Source of the DNA: Lachnospiraceae bacterium
GTDB taxonomy: Bacteria > Bacillota > Clostridia > Lachnospirales > Lachnospiraceae
DNA: 64,000 nucleotides
Direction: 5' to 3'
Assembly (NCBI GenBank): GCA_902363555.1
Contig: CABJAM010000003.1
Coordinates: 124,001 to 188,000 of the forward strand
Shown here: piece after piece, positions 42,019 through 50,159 of the stretch
How positions within the stretch are numbered: the stretch's first letter is position 1
How the letters are laid out: each line of letters starts with the position of its first letter
Notes under the pieces: model-generated
What the model saw: the letters and a program-made list of their open reading frames with translations, nothing else
The model's database searches: none
What the model was told of the DNA's origin: nothing
Translations under genes and position numbers: made by a program

Positions 42019-43515
42019 ATGAACAGCTATACAAATACCTATTGCAACCCGATAAAATTACCGGATTACCCCTATACCCCGTCGGCAAACCCGGATTATA
42101 ATCCGCCCGAACAAAAATTTGACCCCGCCGCTATGGATGCGGGCGTGCCGCAAAATCTAAAGGATGTATTTGACTTTACCTTTGCCCCGGATGTGCGGGA
42201 GCCCTACCGGGAGACCGCAGACCCTACGTGTATGTACTATGATGGCAAATGGTATTTATATCCATCCTGCGGTATGGCCTATGTTTCTGAAGACTTTATC
42301 CATTGGGAAAAGCATGAGGTGAGCCCGGCATACATCGGTCATGCACCTACGGTGGTGAAATACAGAGAACAGTTTTTATTTTCCGCCAATTCCGCAGGAC
42401 TGTGGGTGGCGGATAACCCGCTGGGGCCGCTGACCTTTGTCAATGACTTTCATACGCCATCCGGTGATGTTCTTAAATGTAACGATCCGATGTTGTTTGC
42501 CGATGATGACGGCCGCCTGTACTTTTACTGGGGGATGGACAATGAAGGTATCCGTGGCGCCGAGCTGGACCCGGAACATCCGTGGCAGATGATTACCGAG
42601 CCAAAGCATATGTTTACCTTTCACCCGGAGCATGAATGGGAGCGGCTGGGCGAGCATAATGAGGATTATGGCAATGCATTTATTGAAGGGGCATGGATGT
42701 TTAAATATGGGGATACGTATTATCTGACCTATTCCGCAGCAGGAACAGAGTTTTCAACCTATGCCATGGGCTGTTATAAATCCAGCTCTCCGTTGTCTGG
42801 TTTTGTATGTCAGAAACGAAATCCTATCTGTAAGGACACCCATGGCCTTGTGCGCGGTGTCGGCCACGGGAGCATTGTCAAAGGCCCGAAAGATACACTG
42901 TGGGTATTTTATACGGTGGCTGTGGGCTATGCCGGTAATCTGGAGCGGCGGATCGGTTTTGATCCGGCGGGCATTGACGAAAATGGAGATTTATATACGA
43001 TCGCGGCTACGGAAATCCCTCAGTGGGGGCCGGGGATTTCACAACAGCCTCAGCTTGGCAATGATGCCGGACTGGTCTGTGTCAGCGCCAGGAAAAGTGT
43101 CCGGGCAACCAGTGCAATGCCGGGGCGTGATCCACTCTATGCTCTGGATGAGAGTATGCTCACCTGGTGGCAGCCCTCAGATGACGATAAGGAAAAACGG
43201 TTGGAGGTATTTCTGCGGGGCCGTTTTAATATATCTGCTGTGCGTATATGCTGGCGGGAATGCGGTCTTGACCCGAAGCACGGCGTTCCGACCGGACCTG
43301 TTAAATACCGGATTCAGTATAGCATGGATGGACAGGCGTGGAAAACGATGTGTGATATGAGTGGCAATGAAGAGGATTTCCTCGTAGATTACCGGACCTT
43401 TGATACGGTGACGGCCAGATATGTGCGCATTGAAATTTACGGGGCGCCGGAAGGAATATCACCGGGGATCACGGATTTATCGGTGTTTGGAACATCCTTT
43501 TATAAGGATAATTAA
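42019..43515 (+). CDS. Glycoside hydrolase family 43 with C-terminal beta domain
   Basis: A 498-residue protein without signal peptide. The five-bladed propeller (about 60-345) carries the three GH43 acidic residues: Asp in ETADPTCMYYDGKWYLY, Asp in KCNDPMLFADDDGRLYFYWG, and Glu in FIEGAWMFKYGDTYYLTYS. A C-terminal discoidin/CBM-like domain (about 355-495) resembles sugar-binding modules (VKYRIQYSMDGQAWKTM, ARYVRIEIYG). Members are arabinofuranosidases or beta-xylosidases. AAGGAG precedes the ATG. It is divergent from the ROK regulator, and repression by it is likely. Confidence 0.9.
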   Translation: MNSYTNTYCNPIKLPDYPYTPSANPDYNPPEQKFDPAAMDAGVPQNLKDVFDFTFAPDVREPYRETADPTCMYYDGKWYLYPSCGMAYVSEDFIHWEKHEVSPAYIGHAPTVVKYREQFLFSANSAGLWVADNPLGPLTFVNDFHTPSGDVLKCNDPMLFADDDGRLYFYWGMDNEGIRGAELDPEHPWQMITEPKHMFTFHPEHEWERLGEHNEDYGNAFIEGAWMFKYGDTYYLTYSAAGTEFSTYAMGCYKSSSPLSGFVCQKRNPICKDTHGLVRGVGHGSIVKGPKDTLWVFYTVAVGYAGNLERRIGFDPAGIDENGDLYTIAATEIPQWGPGISQQPQLGNDAGLVCVSARKSVRATSAMPGRDPLYALDESMLTWWQPSDDDKEKRLEVFLRGRFNISAVRICWRECGLDPKHGVPTGPVKYRIQYSMDGQAWKTMCDMSGNEEDFLVDYRTFDTVTARYVRIEIYGAPEGISPGITDLSVFGTSFYKDN

Positions 43516-43517
43516 GC

Positions 43518-43577
43518 ATACCCCTTCGGGCACGCGCAAATTTAATACTTACGCATGGGCGCGCTTAGAGCGATAAG
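43518..43577. repeat. GC-rich element family B, copy 1
   Basis: CCCCTTCGGGCACGCGCAAA, then a TTAATACTTACGCATGGGCGCGCTT core ending CGATAAGG. Copies occur at 55604-55668 and, inverted, at 60012-60062. This element begins the 441-bp gap between GH43 and the MATE gene. Confidence 0.75.
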
Positions 43578-43612
43578 GTGATCTTCGCCGAAGTCGATTT
43601 CCAATGGCCATA

Positions 43613-43651
43613 TGTTAACAGTTCGTTACCTCTAAGCTGTTACAATGGAAA
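43613..43651. repeat. GTAAC-type palindrome 6
   Basis: TAACAG near 43615 pairs with CTGTTA near 43637, flanked by GTT and AAC-like bases; weaker than the other copies. Confidence 0.4.
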
Positions 43652-43691
43652 AAATTCAACTGTTATTCAACTGTAATTCACGAAAAAAAGG

Positions 43692-43720
43692 TTGAAATTT
43701 GGACCAGATTCCTTTATACT
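43692..43720 (+). promoter_or_regulatory. Promoter of leader or small RNA before MATE gene
   Basis: TTGAAA (43692-43697), a 17-bp spacer, TATACT (43715-43720). Transcription from here would meet the terminator at 43801-43843 about 110 nt later. Confidence 0.75.
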
Positions 43721-43800
43721 AATTTAGTACGAGCTATTCGATTTGATTCCGATGGCTTAAATAATAGAATACATATCCTGAAAGCTGGGTTTAAATTTAA

Positions 43801-43843
43801 CCTGTCGCGGTAAGAACATAAGTCTACCGCGACAGGTTTTTTT
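43801..43843 (+). terminator. Strong terminator between promoter and MATE gene
   Basis: CCTGTCGCGGTA (43801-43812) pairs perfectly with TACCGCGACAGG (43825-43836), followed by seven T. It may end a small RNA or act as an attenuator. Confidence 0.9.
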
Positions 43844-43932
43844 GCGCGAAGCAACGAGCCACAAAGGGGAGCTCGCTCACCTTTGCGGCGACTGCCGCGA
43901 CCCGTCGCCAGACGGGGTGCGCGAAGCAAAAC
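43844..43932. repeat. GC-rich module family A, single unit
   Basis: GCGCGAAGCAACGAGCC followed by a GGGGAGCTCGCTCACCTTTGCGGCG-type body, then GCGCGAAGC again. It directly follows the terminator T-run, as at 8165. Confidence 0.75.
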
Positions 43933-43956
43933 GGCTTTAGGGAGCAGGAGGTTATT

Positions 43957-45321
43957 ATGAGTAAGAAAAGTGGAATGGATATGACGGTGGGAAATCCGGC
44001 GAAGTTGATGATCAGCTTCGCAATTCCAATGATTCTCGGAAACATTTTTCAGCAGGTTTACAGCATGGTGGACTCCATTATTGTCGGGCGTTTTGTTGGA
44101 AAAAATGCACTGGCAGCCATCGGGGCCACACAGTCGGTGCTGTTTTTGATCATCTGCCTGATCATTGGCCTGACCAATGGAACCTGTATATTAGTATCCC
44201 AGTATTTTGGGGCTAAGGATGAGGAGTCGATTAAGAAAATTGCCGGGGCGGCGGTTTATGCATCCGTGCTGGCTTGGGCCTTTATCGCCGTTGTAAGCTT
44301 TATATTTTCCGGGCCTATTTTAAGACTCTTAAATACGCCGGAGGAGATCATCCGTGACGCCAGAGCCTATTTGCTGGTGAATACGTTCAGCTCCATTGCG
44401 CCGATCGCCTATAACATGTTTGCCAATATCATGCGGGCGCTGGGGGATTCTAAAACATCGCTGTATGCGCTGGTCATTTCATCCTGTGTCAACATCGTTC
44501 TGGATCTGCTTTTTGTCGTGACCTTTGGCTGGGGCGTGATTGGTGCCGGTGCCGCGACGGCCATTGCCCAGGTATTGTCCGGAGTATTTTGCTTTTATAT
44601 TATTAAAAAGAAACATACGGTGCTGCACTTGAGCAGCAGGCACCTCGTATTTCATCCGAAAACCATGGGGCAGATCATTAAGATCGGTATTCCCATGGCG
44701 GTACAAAATGCCGTGACCTCCCTGGGAATGATGTTTGTCCAGTCATTGATTAATGGCTATGGAACAAATACGGTGGCGGCCTACACTGCGGCCAATAAGA
44801 TCGACCAGATTGCGCTGATGCCGCTGCAAAGTCTCGGCATGGCATTGTCTACATACACCGGACAGAATTATGGTTCCGGAAATATCCGGCGCATTAAGCA
44901 GGGTGTGGGGATCAGTGCTGGCCTGAGTCTTGGCGTGGGCATTATGCTTATGGTTATTATACTTCCGCTTTCAGGTCCTCTGGTGACGCTGTTTGTTTCG
45001 GCAAAGGAAGTGGAGGTGATCGCCATCGCCAAGGAGTATTTGCGGATCGTGGCGCTGTTTTACTGGCTGTGCGGGCTGATGAATATATTCCTGAGTCTGT
45101 ACCGGGGGATGGGAAAAATGTTTATTTCCACATGCAGCAGTATGCTGGAGCCGGCAGCCAAAGTAATTGCTGCCTTTGCATTTGGAAATATTTTCGGCCG
45201 CATTGGCCTGTGGGCCGCCTGGCCGGTGGGATGGGCCTTTGCGCTGGCGCTGCCGCTCATTTTATTTGTGACAGGGAAAGCCTTTAAGGGGGTTAAGCTG
45301 GCCCGGATTAAAAAAGATTAA
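43957..45321 (+). CDS. MATE-family efflux transporter
   Basis: A 454-residue protein with 12 predicted membrane segments in two halves. MATE features include PIMLGN-like PMILGNIFQQVYSMVDSIIVGRFVG at residues 25-50 and the matching PMAVQNAVTSLGMMFVQSLINGYG in the second half. These exporters move drugs, metabolites or organic cations out of the cell by Na+ or H+ antiport; the substrate is not readable. GGAGG precedes the ATG. The gene's leader has an intrinsic terminator upstream of it, so expression may depend on read-through. Confidence 0.92.
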   Translation: MSKKSGMDMTVGNPAKLMISFAIPMILGNIFQQVYSMVDSIIVGRFVGKNALAAIGATQSVLFLIICLIIGLTNGTCILVSQYFGAKDEESIKKIAGAAVYASVLAWAFIAVVSFIFSGPILRLLNTPEEIIRDARAYLLVNTFSSIAPIAYNMFANIMRALGDSKTSLYALVISSCVNIVLDLLFVVTFGWGVIGAGAATAIAQVLSGVFCFYIIKKKHTVLHLSSRHLVFHPKTMGQIIKIGIPMAVQNAVTSLGMMFVQSLINGYGTNTVAAYTAANKIDQIALMPLQSLGMALSTYTGQNYGSGNIRRIKQGVGISAGLSLGVGIMLMVIILPLSGPLVTLFVSAKEVEVIAIAKEYLRIVALFYWLCGLMNIFLSLYRGMGKMFISTCSSMLEPAAKVIAAFAFGNIFGRIGLWAAWPVGWAFALALPLILFVTGKAFKGVKLARIKKD

Positions 45322-45424
45322 AGTGAAAAAAACTAACATTCATCTAACAAACCATATGTTATCATGTCTTCAGTAACCCGGAGCAATCAAACAAAACGGG
45401 GAAATAAAAAAGGAGAGATAACAT

Positions 45425-47932
45425 ATGAGAAATAAAGTGATCACGAAGCTAACGGTAATTCTTTTACTTACAGCAATACTATCCGGCTGTGCCGCACCAA
45501 AAAACGGCGGCGCCGCAAATAGCACGGCCGGCTTTGAGACGAGTACCCAGGCAAACGCTGCGGCCGGCACTGAGACCGGTACCCAGGCAAATGCCGTGGC
45601 CGGTACTGAGCCAAGTACCCAGAACGCTCAGGCCAGCACTACGGCCGGCACTGATGCGGCCGCCGATGAGAGCAGTAAGACAGCCGCCACCCTTGGCGAG
45701 CTGGCCGACTTTTTCATCCAGGCCGCCGATGATTACCGGAGTGATAAGCAGCACAATGACCGCAGCGCTGTGATGGAAGGCTTTAATGCATCGGATAAGG
45801 CCACACGGCTTCAGATGCTCGTTCTAGCCGGGCGGGCATTTGGACCGCTGCCGGAGCCTGTGGGAAATGCAAAGAAGATGGCGCCGGGGGACGTGGATTT
45901 AAGCGATGTGCCGGAGTGGGCCAGAACAGAGCTGCAAAATCTGAATGATAGCGGTATACTGGCGGCATCGGATCTGAACCGCGAAACAAACGGCCAGACC
46001 ACAAATATCATGGATACGCCGGCGGATATGAAGGATGCGAAAATCATTGCAGCCCGTCTGTTTGCAGTAAAAGGAACGAACCTGAAGGATGACTTTTTTG
46101 CCACTGTAAATAAAAAGAGTATGGAAGGTCTGGAAATTCCCGAAGGCGATGAAACTGTGGGCGGCTCCAGTGCTGTGACGGCCAGGACGGATAAACAGCT
46201 TGCCGATCTGATCGATGAAATTGTAAACAGCAGCGCGGATTATCCTGTGGGAAGTGCCGAACAAAAAATCAGAGATTTGTATAAAAATTATGAAGATAAG
46301 CAGGCCCGCAACGCGGCTGGCATTAAGCCGCTCCAAAAATATCTGGATGCTGTGGATAAGGCGGAAAACTTCTCACAATTAAATGAAGCCATCGCCCAGG
46401 CGGTCAATGCACTTGGGAACTTTGCCAACGGCCTTTTTGCCGGAATCCCTGTCGTTGACACAAAGGACAGCTCCCGGAAGGTTTTACAGCTTATGACCAT
46501 GGGGCCCAGCCTGATGCCCGGGGATTACGACGACCCGGAAGGTGAAAGCTATACCACCTACAAAAATTCCATGATCGAGCAGCTTATGACCACCGGTGAA
46601 AGCCGCGAAAATGCGGAAAAACACGCGGAAGCCATATTAAGGCTTGAAAAGGATCTGGCCGGACATATGAGAGATTGGAGCGACAGCTCGGAATTACCGG
46701 AGTCAAAATACTATACACAAAAGCTTTTGGATGAAATGATGCCGCAGGCCAATGTATCCCAGCTCTTAACGGCTATCGGACTGAAGTCGGATGTGAAAAT
46801 GATCGTTTTTGATGATCAGCAGTTTGAAGCTTATGCAAAATGGTTTACTGAGGAAAATCTGGAGATTTTTAAGGCCATAGAAAAGATTTCACTTCTGAGC
46901 AGTTACAGTTCCTATTTGAGCGAGGAGCTGGCTGAAAAATTCGGAAATAATGATATCCCGTCAGGAGATATTGCTGTACAGAATTTTCTGTCTGAGGAGC
47001 TGGGTCAGCTCTATGTCAGCCGCTATTTTCCGGAAGAATCCAAGGCCGAGATCGAGCAGATGGTAAAAATGATGATCGAAACCTATAAAGCCCGAATCCA
47101 GCGTCTGGACTGGATGGAGGAGAGTACAAAGGCGGAGGCGATAAAAAAGCTGGATGCCATGAATGTCCTCATCGGATATCCGGATGAATGGAATTTTAAC
47201 AAAGCAGTGATTCTCAGTGGAAGTGACGGCGGCAGCTTTTTTGATAATGTTGCGGCATCTGAGGTGGAAAAATGGAAAAATCAACTGGAGGAGCTGGACA
47301 AACCGGTGGATAAACGCAGATTTGTGCTGGCAGCATATACGGTCAATGCAGCGGCCAATCGAAGTACGAATACGATCCTTTTTCCGGCCGGTATTTTACA
47401 GGCGCCGTTTTATGATAAAAATGCTTCCTTTGAAACTAATCTGGGAGCGATCGGAAGCACCATTGCCCATGAGATCACTCACATATTTGACGACGGCGGC
47501 GCTCAGTTTGACGCTCAGGGCAATATGCGCAACTGGTGGGGCGATGAGGATTATGACCATTTTAAGGCGCTTTGCACGAAAGCTGCGGCTTTCTATGATG
47601 GACAGGAGGCAGTTGTGGGAGCCACGGTCAACGGCGCGGATACGCTCAGCGAGAATATTTCGGATATCGGCGGTATCGCCTGCGGACTGGAAATTCTCTC
47701 AGGCATGGACAACCCGGACTATGACGCCTTTTTCCGAAGCTATGCCAGCCAATGGCTGCGGATCGGCAGTTATGATACACTGGCCGAGCTGGCCATAACG
47801 GATATGCATGCGCCCAACAATCTGCGCTGTAACCGTGTGCTGGCAAATTTTCAGGAGTTTTATGATACGTATGATATCCAGCCCGGCGACGGTATGTATG
47901 TGGCCCCTGAAGACCGCATAAAAATCTGGTAA
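45425..47932 (+). CDS. M13-family metallopeptidase lipoprotein (PepO-like)
   Basis: An 835-residue lipoprotein peptidase. The signal peptide ends in LTAILSGC (Cys22), so it is anchored outside the membrane. Residues 25-90 form an Ala/Thr/Gly-rich spacer with repeats of the type GTETGTQANAxA. The peptidase has the zinc site HEITH (STIAHEITHIFDDGG) and the second-site Glu in LSENISDIGG, and the M13 VNAAANRSTNTILFPAGIL substrate-site stretch. M13 enzymes cleave peptides of limited size, usually signalling or antimicrobial peptides. GGAGAG precedes the ATG. A two-component system follows. Confidence 0.92.
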   Translation: MRNKVITKLTVILLLTAILSGCAAPKNGGAANSTAGFETSTQANAAAGTETGTQANAVAGTEPSTQNAQASTTAGTDAAADESSKTAATLGELADFFIQAADDYRSDKQHNDRSAVMEGFNASDKATRLQMLVLAGRAFGPLPEPVGNAKKMAPGDVDLSDVPEWARTELQNLNDSGILAASDLNRETNGQTTNIMDTPADMKDAKIIAARLFAVKGTNLKDDFFATVNKKSMEGLEIPEGDETVGGSSAVTARTDKQLADLIDEIVNSSADYPVGSAEQKIRDLYKNYEDKQARNAAGIKPLQKYLDAVDKAENFSQLNEAIAQAVNALGNFANGLFAGIPVVDTKDSSRKVLQLMTMGPSLMPGDYDDPEGESYTTYKNSMIEQLMTTGESRENAEKHAEAILRLEKDLAGHMRDWSDSSELPESKYYTQKLLDEMMPQANVSQLLTAIGLKSDVKMIVFDDQQFEAYAKWFTEENLEIFKAIEKISLLSSYSSYLSEELAEKFGNNDIPSGDIAVQNFLSEELGQLYVSRYFPEESKAEIEQMVKMMIETYKARIQRLDWMEESTKAEAIKKLDAMNVLIGYPDEWNFNKAVILSGSDGGSFFDNVAASEVEKWKNQLEELDKPVDKRRFVLAAYTVNAAANRSTNTILFPAGILQAPFYDKNASFETNLGAIGSTIAHEITHIFDDGGAQFDAQGNMRNWWGDEDYDHFKALCTKAAAFYDGQEAVVGATVNGADTLSENISDIGGIACGLEILSGMDNPDYDAFFRSYASQWLRIGSYDTLAELAITDMHAPNNLRCNRVLANFQEFYDTYDIQPGDGMYVAPEDRIKIW

Positions 47933-48045
47933 TTCAATACTTTATTATTTATATGGCGCGGGGCCGGCGGATTGTCGGAACCGCGCCATTGACAGCCCGG
48001 CCAGAATCCGATACACTGAAAAAAAGTGTGTTGGAGGTTGTGAAA

Positions 48046-48732
48046 ATGAAGTTGTTGTTGGTGGAGGATGATCTGCTGTTATCTAAAAATGTGGCCCGGG
48101 GCCTTGGTTTAATGGGCTATGCCGTGGATTGCGCTTACGATGGCGAAGAAGCGCTGTATATGTATGAGCTCAACGATTACGATCTTATGATCCTGGATTT
48201 AAATCTTCCTGTTTTGGACGGCATGGAGGTGCTTTTGCGTATTCGGGAGAACGACAAGGATTTTCGGATTCTTATATTGTCGGCCAGAAATACACTTGAG
48301 GACAAGATTGACGGTCTGGATAACGGCAGCAATGATTATCTGACAAAGCCTTTTGAATTTCTGGAATTGGAGGCGCGTATCCGAAGCCTTCTCCGGCGAA
48401 GCTTTACGACCCGGGATACCGCGCTGCACTGCGGCCGCCTGAAGATGGATACTGCCGGGCATAAGGTCTGGTATGATCAAACGCCGGTGGAGCTGACGAA
48501 AAAGGAATATGCTCTGCTGGAATATCTGATGGTCCATACCGGACGTGTGGTCAGCGCAGAGGAGCTGATCGAGCACGCCTGGGACAGTGATACCGATCTG
48601 TTTTCCAATTCCTTCCGTTTTCACATCCACTCCCTGCGCAAAAAGCTGGATAATGCCGGAGCTGCGCAGTACATTGTCACTCAGCGCGGGCAGGGCTACT
48701 GCCTGCAATGTCCGAAGGAGGATAAAACATGA
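48046..48732 (+). CDS. OmpR-family response regulator
   Basis: A 228-residue regulator. The receiver (1-118) has acidic residues 8-9 (VEDD), phosphoacceptor Asp in LMILDLNLPVLDG (about 52), and Lys in DYLTKPFE. The C-terminal winged helix (about 130-225) has VELTKKEYALLEYLMVHTGRVVS and FRFHIHSLRKKLD. The start is ATG 48046 after GGAGG; the frame extends upstream without a ribosome site. Its TGA overlaps the start of the sensor kinase gene, giving ATGA. It probably controls cell-envelope genes, possibly the upstream peptidase. Confidence 0.95.
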   Translation: MKLLLVEDDLLLSKNVARGLGLMGYAVDCAYDGEEALYMYELNDYDLMILDLNLPVLDGMEVLLRIRENDKDFRILILSARNTLEDKIDGLDNGSNDYLTKPFEFLELEARIRSLLRRSFTTRDTALHCGRLKMDTAGHKVWYDQTPVELTKKEYALLEYLMVHTGRVVSAEELIEHAWDSDTDLFSNSFRFHIHSLRKKLDNAGAAQYIVTQRGQGYCLQCPKEDKT

Positions 48733-49883
48733 AAAAATATTCATTGCAGCTTCGCCTTACGGTTGCCGTAGGTTTGATTTTACTGGCTGTATGTGCGCTG
48801 CTTACGATAAATTCTTTGTTTTCTGCCAATACTTATTATGGGGATTATGCCAAATTGATGGAAGATGGGTTGATCGAGTATGATTCTGCGCTGACCGAGA
48901 GTGAAAGTTCCCTTTATACCCAGCAGCAGGAATACTCTCAGGAATTTTATAATGAGGCGTCTCAAAAGTTTTCACTTCAATCCATACTGGCTATGGCTGT
49001 TATCGTTATCGTGGCTTTGGCAGTGACCTACGTGGCTACGGGGCGTATGCTCAGGCCGATGAAGGATTTGACGGATTTTGCACAGGCGGTGGACGAGCAT
49101 AATATGGATCAGAGGATGCCGCTTGATAAAACCGGGGGCGAGGTGCTTGTGCTGGCGGAAGCTTATAACCGTATGCTGGACCGGCTGCAGGAAGCCTTTT
49201 TGATCCAGAAAAGCTTTGCATCCAATGCCGCCCATGAGCTGAAAACACCGTTGGCGGTCATAAAATCCTCCCTTCAGGTGCTGGAAATAAATCCTTCGCC
49301 GCAAATTGAAGATTATAAGGAGTTTATGTCGGATACCGGGCAGAGCCTGGAGCGGATCATAAAAACAGTGGACGGCCTGCTCACGCTGGCAAATCCGGCC
49401 GCGGCCGACACCGATTCGCCAGTAGCGCTTGTTCCGGTAGCGGAGCAGGCCGTGCATGAGCTTTCTGCCCGGGCAATGGCCGGGCAGGTGTCGGTGACCA
49501 TTATCGGCGATACGTCGCTTACTGTATATGGAAATTACAGCCTGCTTTACCGTGCGGTCTTTAATCTCATAGAAAATGCCATTAAGTATAATCGGCCGGG
49601 GGGAACGGTGTCCATTACCCTGAAAGCGGACGGGGATAAGGCCTTGGTCATCGTTGCAGACAGCGGTATAGGGATGGAACCGGCGGTCCTGAGTCATATA
49701 TTTGAGCCCTTTTACCGGGCGGACCCGTCACGCTCCCAGAAAATCCCGGGCTCCGGCCTTGGTCTTGCCGTGGTGAAAATGATACTGGAGCGCCACGGGG
49801 GCACCATTAAGGCAGAAAGTGAGCCGGGAGCCGGCTCGGTATTTACCGTATGTCTAGGGCTGACTGAAACTTCAAAAGTTTAG
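48729..49883 (+). CDS. Sensor histidine kinase
   Basis: A 384-residue membrane kinase partner of the regulator above; start overlaps its stop. Two membrane segments (about 9-28 and 80-104) enclose a small ~50-residue extracytoplasmic loop. HAMP-like linker follows (residues 104-155). The H box is FASNAAHELKTPLAVIKSS (His near 167). The ATP domain has NLIENAIKYNRPGG, ADSGIGM and GSGLGLAVVKMI. The small outer loop suggests sensing of a membrane-associated signal or partner. Confidence 0.94.
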   Translation: MKKYSLQLRLTVAVGLILLAVCALLTINSLFSANTYYGDYAKLMEDGLIEYDSALTESESSLYTQQQEYSQEFYNEASQKFSLQSILAMAVIVIVALAVTYVATGRMLRPMKDLTDFAQAVDEHNMDQRMPLDKTGGEVLVLAEAYNRMLDRLQEAFLIQKSFASNAAHELKTPLAVIKSSLQVLEINPSPQIEDYKEFMSDTGQSLERIIKTVDGLLTLANPAAADTDSPVALVPVAEQAVHELSARAMAGQVSVTIIGDTSLTVYGNYSLLYRAVFNLIENAIKYNRPGGTVSITLKADGDKALVIVADSGIGMEPAVLSHIFEPFYRADPSRSQKIPGSGLGLAVVKMILERHGGTIKAESEPGAGSVFTVCLGLTETSKV

Positions 49884-49891
49884 ATCGGCAA

Positions 49892-49981
49892 AGGAAACGG
49901 ACATGATTGTGCCTGGCGGCCCAATCATCACTATACATGAAAGCCGATTGCTCCGTGCCCCCCACTTGATGACTTTCATAG
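49892..49981. repeat. Structured repeat family C, short copy
   Basis: ACATGAAAGCCGATTGCTCCGTG is followed directly by CCCCCCACTTGATGACTTTCATA, lacking the middle hairpins of the 32.8-kb copy. A separate ATGATTG/CAATCAT hairpin (about 49902-49928) precedes it. Confidence 0.75.
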
Positions 49982-50073
49982 GAAATTGACATGATAATAA
50001 CGTAACAAAGTTGATGATTGTATGTTCGGGTTTAAAAAAGCAATGAAAAATATGAATTTTCAACAATTTTCCC

Positions 50074-50102
50074 TTGAAAAAATTGGCTAAACGCGATAGA
50101 AT
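50074..50102 (+). promoter_or_regulatory. Promoter of decarboxylase operon
   Basis: TTGAAA (50074-50079), a 17-bp spacer, TAGAAT (50097-50102), upstream of the carboxyltransferase gene. Confidence 0.7.
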
Positions 50103-50159
50103 AAAATCGGCAGAGAATTTGATAATTTTTATAAAATTTATTAACATGGAGGGCTAAAA

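Noticed and set aside
43721..43800. Known riboswitch class in the MATE leader
   Set aside because: No conserved aptamer core I recognise fits in the ~80 nt before the terminator; kept only as an unclassified leader or small RNA.
47953..48045. Longer start for the response regulator gene
   Set aside because: No ribosome site at 47953, whereas GGAGG precedes ATG 48046 and the receiver fold begins there.
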